From positions 1 through 46,207 of the forward strand of contig CACBQR010000003.1 of NCBI GenBank assembly GCA_902541435.1: a stretch of DNA of 46,207 nucleotides, in the 5' to 3' direction. The DNA comes from an uncultured Alphaproteobacteria bacterium (GTDB lineage: Bacteria > Pseudomonadota > Alphaproteobacteria > HIMB59 > GCA-002718135). The notes under the pieces are model-generated. The model ran no database searches and was not told the DNA's origin. It saw only the letters and a program-made list of their open reading frames with translations. This document shows, piece by piece, positions 40,323-46,207 of the stretch. Numbering within the stretch: position 1 is the first letter of the stretch; the number at the start of each line of letters is the position of its first letter. Position numbers and translations under genes: made by a program.

Positions 40323-41657
40323 ATGAAATTTTATAAATATATTTTAAATTTGTTCTTAGCTTCTTTATTTTTTATCTCCTCGCAATCATTCGCAATTACT
40401 GCACAAGATATTGAAAATGCAGATCCTACAGGTCAAACTGTTGAATTCTGGGTTCAATATTCAGATGAAAGATTAGATGCAATGATGGCAAGAGCTGAAA
40501 GATTTGAAGCTGAAACAGGAATAAAAGTTAATGTTGTTCACAAAGGGCATTACGGAAAAGTTCAATCTGCTATGATGTCTGCTGCTGGAACAAAAGATAT
40601 AGCAGACGTTGCAAGAGGGTATGGTAACGCTGCTGCAGACATGTACTTAATTGGTGCTTCAATTGATCAAAATATTTTAGCAAATAGTAAAAAATGGGGT
40701 GTTTCTCAAGATGATATATCAGATTGGGGTGCAAACTGGACTGTTGGCTTTTCTCCATATTTTGATGGAAATCCAAAACTATTACATGAAGTTGGAAAAT
40801 CAATAGAGATCCTTTATTACAATGCAGATTGGTTAAAGGAATTAGGTTTAGATGCTCCTAAAACTCCTGCTGATTTTGCGGAAGCAGCATGTGCTGCAAC
40901 CAATCAAGATTATAGCGCTAAGATGGGTGAAGATGTTCCAAGTTATGGATATGAAATAGATACAGATGCAAGTAATTTTGCAGCATGGGTATTTGCGCAT
41001 GGAGGTGATGTATTTGACTATGATAATGGTCAGTATATTTACAATGGCCCCAAAGCCATTGAAGCTATGGAATTCATTCAAGGAATGGCTAATAAAGGAT
41101 GCGCAATAGTTGCAAGAGGTAAATATACTGACCAGCAATACTTAGGACAAGGTTCTGTTTTATTTGCTGCAGGATCTACTTCTGGTATCACTTACTTCCA
41201 GAAAGCCATTGAAGAGGGTTATAATGGTAATTGGGATGTAGCTCCATTATCATATACCACTAGTGAACCAGTGCTTAACTTATATGGTGGTGGTTTAATT
41301 ATGGGAAATTCAGGCGATGCTAATAGAATGGTAGCAGCATATCAGTGGATGAAATATATTTCTAATACTGAGAACTCAGCAGTTTGGTCAACTGAAAGTG
41401 GATATGGTTTTGTTAGAACCTCTTCTGCAGATCATCCATTAATTGCTGAAAAAAGAGCTGAATTACCTCAATATGATAAATCATTAACAATGGTTCAATA
41501 TGGAAAAGGTGAACCATCTGTTCCTGGTTATTATTCAGTTAGAGGTGAGGTTGAAAAAGCTTATGCAGCAATCATTAATGGTGATGATATCATTTCAACA
41601 TTAAATCAACTAAATAAAGATGCTAATGCAATATTAGCTGATGCAACTGCAGATTAG
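40323..41657 (+). CDS. Sugar ABC transporter extracellular substrate-binding protein
   Basis: Signal peptide; EFWVQYSDERLDAMMARAERFEAETGIKVNVVHKG; MalE-type; ATG at 40323 preferred. Confidence 0.92.
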   Translation: MKFYKYILNLFLASLFFISSQSFAITAQDIENADPTGQTVEFWVQYSDERLDAMMARAERFEAETGIKVNVVHKGHYGKVQSAMMSAAGTKDIADVARGYGNAAADMYLIGASIDQNILANSKKWGVSQDDISDWGANWTVGFSPYFDGNPKLLHEVGKSIEILYYNADWLKELGLDAPKTPADFAEAACAATNQDYSAKMGEDVPSYGYEIDTDASNFAAWVFAHGGDVFDYDNGQYIYNGPKAIEAMEFIQGMANKGCAIVARGKYTDQQYLGQGSVLFAAGSTSGITYFQKAIEEGYNGNWDVAPLSYTTSEPVLNLYGGGLIMGNSGDANRMVAAYQWMKYISNTENSAVWSTESGYGFVRTSSADHPLIAEKRAELPQYDKSLTMVQYGKGEPSVPGYYSVRGEVEKAYAAIINGDDIISTLNQLNKDANAILADATAD

Positions 41658-41678
41658 TTTAATTATTTTACTTTTATT

Positions 41679-41705
41679 AAGGGTGGTTTATACCACCCTT
41701 TTTTT
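41679..41705 (+). terminator. Intrinsic terminator after ABC substrate-binding protein
   Basis: aagggtggt-ttat-accacccttttttt. Confidence 0.92.
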
Positions 41706-42266
41706 ATGATAATTGTTTGTTCTCTTAATGACTTACCTAATGTGTGTGAAAGCATACAGCCTAAATATCTTGTATCAGTAATTGATCCAGGATATGCACC
41801 AGAAACACCGAAGGGTGTAAAAAATCATTTAAAGTTAGGATTTGACGATATTATTGAAATTAGTAGCAATAATAAAATATTTCGATTGAATACTAATGAA
41901 ATACCACAAATTCTACCTGCGGAAGAGCACGTAAATTCAATAGCTAATTTTACTTCTACATATGCTTATGATGAAGATATTGTTATTCATTGTTGGTGTG
42001 GTGTCTCAAGATCAATGGCAACAGCTACTTATTTACTATGTAGAGAAAACAAAACTAATATTGAAAATACAATTAAATATATTCGTAATCTTGCACCACA
42101 TGCAAATCCAAATAAATTATTGATAAATCACTTTGAAAAGAAATTAGATGTTAGTAATCAAATCTCAAAATCATTTTTAAAATTCCCTTATACTAAAACA
42201 TACGATTGTTCTTCAAATTTTGCACCTGTTACTTTATTTGATATAAAAGACATTGAAAAAAACTAA
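41706..42266 (+). CDS. Protein-tyrosine/dual-specificity phosphatase-like protein
   Basis: VIHCWCGVSRSMATATYLLC (CX5R P-loop). Confidence 0.8.
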   Translation: MIIVCSLNDLPNVCESIQPKYLVSVIDPGYAPETPKGVKNHLKLGFDDIIEISSNNKIFRLNTNEIPQILPAEEHVNSIANFTSTYAYDEDIVIHCWCGVSRSMATATYLLCRENKTNIENTIKYIRNLAPHANPNKLLINHFEKKLDVSNQISKSFLKFPYTKTYDCSSNFAPVTLFDIKDIEKN

Positions 42267-42781
42267 TGAAAGAATACGTTCGAACAATTGCTGATTATCC
42301 TGTTAATGGAATTCAATTCAGAGATATTACAACATTGTTGCAAAATGCAGGACACTTTAAACAAGTCATTGATGACATGGTAAAACCATGGCAAAATAAA
42401 AAAATAGATGCAGTTTTAAGCATAGAATCACGTGGATTTATTATGGCAGGCGCAATAGCTTATTTTTTAAATGCTGCATTTGTTCCTTTGAGAAAGCCAC
42501 ATAAACTTCCATTTGATACTTTCAAAACCTCATACAACTTAGAATATGGATCAACTGAAATGCATATTCATACAGATGCCTTAGATGGTCATAAAGATTT
42601 ACTAATTATTGATGATCTTTTAGCAACAGGTGGAACCGCACTTGCGGCAGTAGAGTTAATTAAAAAGTTTGAAGACAAAAATATTGTTGGTGCAGGTTTT
42701 ATAATAAATTTACCAGATTTAAGTGGTGATAAAAAACTAATTGAAAAAGGAATTGAGATACATTCTTTAATGGAGTTTTAA
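42266..42781 (+). CDS. apt: Adenine phosphoribosyltransferase
   Basis: ADYPVNGIQFRDITTLL; SIESRGFIMAGAIAY; LLIIDDLLATGGTALAAVELI. Confidence 0.96.
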   Translation: MKEYVRTIADYPVNGIQFRDITTLLQNAGHFKQVIDDMVKPWQNKKIDAVLSIESRGFIMAGAIAYFLNAAFVPLRKPHKLPFDTFKTSYNLEYGSTEMHIHTDALDGHKDLLIIDDLLATGGTALAAVELIKKFEDKNIVGAGFIINLPDLSGDKKLIEKGIEIHSLMEF

Positions 42782-43921
42782 ATGAGAAATGCAGTTATTG
42801 TTGGTTACAAAAGATCACCCTTCACCTTTGCTCGTAAAGGTGAAATGGCTAATATAAGACCAGAAGACATTTTATCACAAACAATAAATCAATTACTTAA
42901 TGAAATTCAAATTAATAAAAATGACATAGAAGACATTATTACTGGCTGCGCGTATCCTGAAGGAGCACAAGGTAATAATATTGCTAAAATTGTTTCTTTC
43001 ATGACAGATATGCCAGAACATGTAGCAGGTATGACAGTCAATAGATGGTGCGGTTCTTCAATGCAAGCTATTCATGATGCAACTGGTGCGATTGCAATTA
43101 ACTCTGGAGACGTTTTTTTATGTTGTGGAGTAGAAAGTATGACATTTATTCCTATGAATGGATTAACATACGATCCTCATCCTCAATTAAGTAAAGATAA
43201 TCCAAATGTGTACATGTCAATGGGCATCACAGCTGAAAATGTTGCAAAAAAATTTGATATTTCTCGGAAAGAACAACAAGAATTTGCTATTAGCAGTCAT
43301 TACAAAGCTAATTTAGCTAGAGAATCAAATATGTTCGACAATGAAATAGTGTCTATCACAAATAATGATGAGAAAATTAATAAAGATGGTGGCATTCGAC
43401 CTAACACCTCACATGAAATTTTAGATGGGTTAAAACTTGCTTTTGATGAAAATGGAACAGTAACAGCTGGTACAGCCTCACCATTAACAGATGGAGCATC
43501 AGCAGTAATTGTTTGTGAGGAAGAATATGCAAAAAAAAATAATCTAAATATTTTAGCTCGTATTAAATCTACAGCTGTAGTTGGTTGTCCACCAGAATTA
43601 ATGGGTCTTGGCCCAATTAATGCATCTAAAAAAGCTCTAAAAAGAGCTAATTTATCTATTTCTGATATTGATATTGTGGAACTAAATGAGGCATTTGCTT
43701 CTCAATCTTTAGCATGTATTAAAGAATTAAAGATGGACATAAATAAAGTAAATATACATGGTGGAGCAATAGCTTTAGGCCACCCTTTGGGTGCTACTGG
43801 AGCAAGGATTACAGGTAAAGTTGCAACTCTATTGCAAAATAAAAATAAAAAGTATGGATTAGCGACACAATGTATAGGTTTAGGTCAAGGTATTGCAACT
43901 GTGTTAGAAAATATTAATTAA
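42782..43921 (+). CDS. Acetyl-CoA acyltransferase (thiolase)
   Basis: VNRWCGSSMQAIHDA active Cys; NEAFASQSLACI; HGGAIALGHPLGATGARI; CIGLGQGIA. Confidence 0.95.
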   Translation: MRNAVIVGYKRSPFTFARKGEMANIRPEDILSQTINQLLNEIQINKNDIEDIITGCAYPEGAQGNNIAKIVSFMTDMPEHVAGMTVNRWCGSSMQAIHDATGAIAINSGDVFLCCGVESMTFIPMNGLTYDPHPQLSKDNPNVYMSMGITAENVAKKFDISRKEQQEFAISSHYKANLARESNMFDNEIVSITNNDEKINKDGGIRPNTSHEILDGLKLAFDENGTVTAGTASPLTDGASAVIVCEEEYAKKNNLNILARIKSTAVVGCPPELMGLGPINASKKALKRANLSISDIDIVELNEAFASQSLACIKELKMDINKVNIHGGAIALGHPLGATGARITGKVATLLQNKNKKYGLATQCIGLGQGIATVLENIN

Positions 43922-43926
43922 ATATT

Positions 43927-45702
43927 ATGCAAATTTATAAAACACCGCTACGTGAGTTTAAATTTTTAATTGAAGATTTTTTAAATCTTAAGGAAAGTGA
44001 AACATTAAAAAAATTAGATTTAGAAACAAGTGATCTAATGCTTATTATTGAAGAAGCAGCAAAACTTTGTGAAGAAACCTTACTCCCGCTTAATCAAAGT
44101 GGAGATAGTGAAGGATGTTCATTTAATAATGGAGTTGTGACTGCTCCAAAAGGATTTAAAGAAGCTTATAAAACTTTTTCTGAAAATGGCTGGCAAGGAC
44201 TAAAAGTAAAGGAAGAATTTGGTGGTCAAAACCTTCCTTATATTATGAATATGATTTTAGATGAAATGATAAGCTCTACTAATATGTCATTTGGTCTATA
44301 TCCAGGTCTTACAGCCAATGCAATTGATGCAATTGAAAAGAGTGCTAATGAAGATTTGAAAAATACTTATCTGCCAAATTTAACTAATGGTAAGTGGACA
44401 GGCACAATGAATTTAACTGAACCTCAATGTGGAACAGATCTTGGATTAAGTAAAACAATGGCAACACCATTAGATGATGGAAGTTACAGTATTACTGGTA
44501 CCAAAATTTTTATTACATGTGGAGAGCATGATTTAAGTGATAACATTATTCATTTAGTACTAGCAAGAACACCAAATGCGCCCCCTGGTATAAAAGGTAT
44601 AAGTTTATTCTTGGTTCCTAAATTTTTACCAAATGAAAGTGGTGATTTTGTTGATAGAAATAAAGTTGAATGTGGATCAATAGAAAAGAAGATGGGTATT
44701 CATGCTAGTCCAACCTGTGTCATGCACTACAATGAAGCTAAGGGCTGGCTAGTAGGTGATCTTAATAAAGGAATGAGAGCGATGTTTATAATGATGAATG
44801 GAGCTCGTTTGTTTGTAGGAATACAAGGATTAGGTTTATCAGAAACTGCTTATCAGTCGGCACTTTATTATTCGAAAGAGCGTTTACAAGGAAAATTATC
44901 TTCCAGCAATCAGGTAGCTGATCCTATAATTGTTCATCCTGAAATAAGAAAAAACTTATTATATATAAAATCCATAAATGAAGCAGTTAGAGGTTTAACT
45001 TTATTGGCTGGAAATCACTTTGATAATATTGAAAATTCTTCAGATGATAAAGAAAAGAAATTATCTGAAAATTTTATAGCACTCATGACGCCAATTATTA
45101 AATCGTATGCTTCAGATAAATCTGTAGAAAATACAAATAGAGCTATGCAAATCTATGGTGGTCATGGTTTTATTACTGACCATGGAATGGAACAATTAGT
45201 AAGAGATGCTAGAATTACAACAATTTATGAAGGAACGAACGGAATTCAAGCTCTAGATTTGATAGGAAGAAAATTACAAACTGACAACGGTGCATTATTT
45301 AATGAATTTTTTACTATGATTGATAATTATCAAGTTAAAATTTCCAATAATCAAGATATGAAAAAATATATTGATTTATTTGCGCCTTCATATGATTCTT
45401 ACAAAAGTATTTTTGAATATATTAAATCATTAGATGATGAAAATGAGATTAATTCTCATGCTGTAGAATTTTTAAATTTATCATCTTTGATTTCTCTAGG
45501 TTATATTTGGTTGCACTATATAGAAATTTCATTAGCAAAATTAGAAAAGCATGATGAAAATTTTTATAAATCTAAAATAGAAACTGGTAACTTCTTTTTA
45601 ACTAAATTATTAGGTGAAGCACAAGTACTTTGTCAAAATATAAGATCTGGTGGAAAATACTATAATGATTATAATGATAAATATTTTGAAACAGCAATCT
45701 AA
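43927..45702 (+). CDS. Acyl-CoA dehydrogenase, long ~590 aa DmdC-like type
   Basis: YKTPLREFKFLIEDFLNL N-terminus; TGTMNLTEPQCGTDLGLSKTMATP; YGGHGFITDHGMEQLVRDARITTIYEGTNGIQALDLIGRKL. Confidence 0.9.
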   Translation: MQIYKTPLREFKFLIEDFLNLKESETLKKLDLETSDLMLIIEEAAKLCEETLLPLNQSGDSEGCSFNNGVVTAPKGFKEAYKTFSENGWQGLKVKEEFGGQNLPYIMNMILDEMISSTNMSFGLYPGLTANAIDAIEKSANEDLKNTYLPNLTNGKWTGTMNLTEPQCGTDLGLSKTMATPLDDGSYSITGTKIFITCGEHDLSDNIIHLVLARTPNAPPGIKGISLFLVPKFLPNESGDFVDRNKVECGSIEKKMGIHASPTCVMHYNEAKGWLVGDLNKGMRAMFIMMNGARLFVGIQGLGLSETAYQSALYYSKERLQGKLSSSNQVADPIIVHPEIRKNLLYIKSINEAVRGLTLLAGNHFDNIENSSDDKEKKLSENFIALMTPIIKSYASDKSVENTNRAMQIYGGHGFITDHGMEQLVRDARITTIYEGTNGIQALDLIGRKLQTDNGALFNEFFTMIDNYQVKISNNQDMKKYIDLFAPSYDSYKSIFEYIKSLDDENEINSHAVEFLNLSSLISLGYIWLHYIEISLAKLEKHDENFYKSKIETGNFFLTKLLGEAQVLCQNIRSGGKYYNDYNDKYFETAI

Positions 45703-46007
45703 TGACTATAAAAATTTATAAACCATCAAAAACTTCCATGCAATCCGGTTTTAAAAAAACTAAATTATGGTTAGCTGAATATATTTCTGAAGTAGAAAAA
45801 GTAAAAGATTCTTTAATGGGGTGGAATAGTTCATTAGATACCAAATCTCAGATTAAACTTTTTTTTGATACCAAAGAACAAGCTATTGAATGGGCAAAAA
45901 AAAATAATTATCAATATTTTGTCGAAGAACCAAAGCAAAGAAAAATTAAACCAAAAAGTTATGCCTCAAATTTTGATACAAATAGAAAAGAGCCTTGGAC
46001 ACATTAA
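45702..46007 (+). CDS. ETC complex I subunit family protein (NDUFS4-like)
   Basis: KIYKPSKTSMQSGFKKTKLWLAEY...LMGWNSSLDTKSQIKLFFDTKEQAIEWAKKNNYQYFVEEP. Confidence 0.92.
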   Translation: MTIKIYKPSKTSMQSGFKKTKLWLAEYISEVEKVKDSLMGWNSSLDTKSQIKLFFDTKEQAIEWAKKNNYQYFVEEPKQRKIKPKSYASNFDTNRKEPWTH

Positions 46008-46054
46008 GTATAATTTCTTTCTTTATTTTTTAGACTATGATAAATGCAAACTAT

Positions 46055-46130
46055 GCGCCCGTAGCTCAGTGGATAGAGCAACCGCCTTCTAAGCGGTAGG
46101 TCAAATGTTCGAATCATTTCGGGCGCGCCA
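46055..46130 (+). tRNA. tRNA-Arg (anticodon TCT), CCA encoded
   Basis: gcgcccgtagctcagtggatagagcaaccgccttctaagcggtaggtcaaatgttcgaatcatttcgggcgcgcca cloverleaf. Confidence 0.96.
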
Positions 46131-46134
46131 AATA

Positions 46135-46207
46135 TTAAAATTTTGCTGCCTCCTCATCTATAAATGCATTGAAAGAAACTGATCTTCTTTCCTCATCAGA
46201 AAAGAAT
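46135..46207 (-). CDS. C-terminal end of an unidentified CDS running off the window
   Basis: Minus-strand open frame ...FSDEERRSVSFNAFIDEEAAKF* ; too short to identify. Confidence 0.4.
   Translation of the reverse strand, partial: FFSDEERRSVSFNAFIDEEAAKF

Noticed and set aside
40570-41138. Minus-strand ORFs opposite the sugar-binding protein
   Set aside because: Antisense shadows, no domain features
45865-46092. Plus-strand 75 aa ORF extending into tRNA-Arg
   Set aside because: Out-of-frame with the complex I subunit gene and runs into a tRNA
1-46207. CRISPR arrays, transposons, prophage or toxin/defence islands
   Set aside because: No repeat-spacer pattern, inverted-repeat-bounded transposase or phage gene was seen on either strand

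Overview
AT-rich, gene-dense bacterial chromosome segment. The alphaproteobacterial gene order (bamE / ubiquinol-cytochrome c chaperone / plsX / ihfA / merR; rplM-rpsI-argC; Irr; ETC complex I subunit) plus very short intergenic gaps suggests a streamlined marine alphaproteobacterium of SAR11/HIMB59 type (inference, no search was run). Contents include a truncated parC, a TRAP transporter, glcD-like glutaryl-CoA dehydrogenase (gcdH), rpiB-glyA-nrdR, a riboflavin operon (ribD-ribE-ribB(X)-ribH-nusB-thiL), H+-pyrophosphatase, a lipid/ribosomal cluster, a proteorhodopsin with the blue-tuning Gln, rplM-rpsI-argC, hom, recJ, tRNA-Glu, acetoacetyl-CoA synthetase, Irr, NhaD, a TPP-riboswitch-controlled thiBP, tRNA-Pro, Fe-ADH, SulP, YtoQ, a sugar ABC transporter without a local ATPase, apt, thiolase/acyl-CoA dehydrogenase genes and tRNA-Arg. 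No CRISPR, transposon, prophage or defence island was seen. I did not find a convincing wholly new system. The best leads are the blue-type proteorhodopsin near H+-PPase, two ABC transporters lacking local ATPases, two divergent gene pairs with almost no intergenic space, a degenerate RibA domain, loss of fabH from its usual place, and a possible frameshifted or split small membrane protein at 36326-36738.
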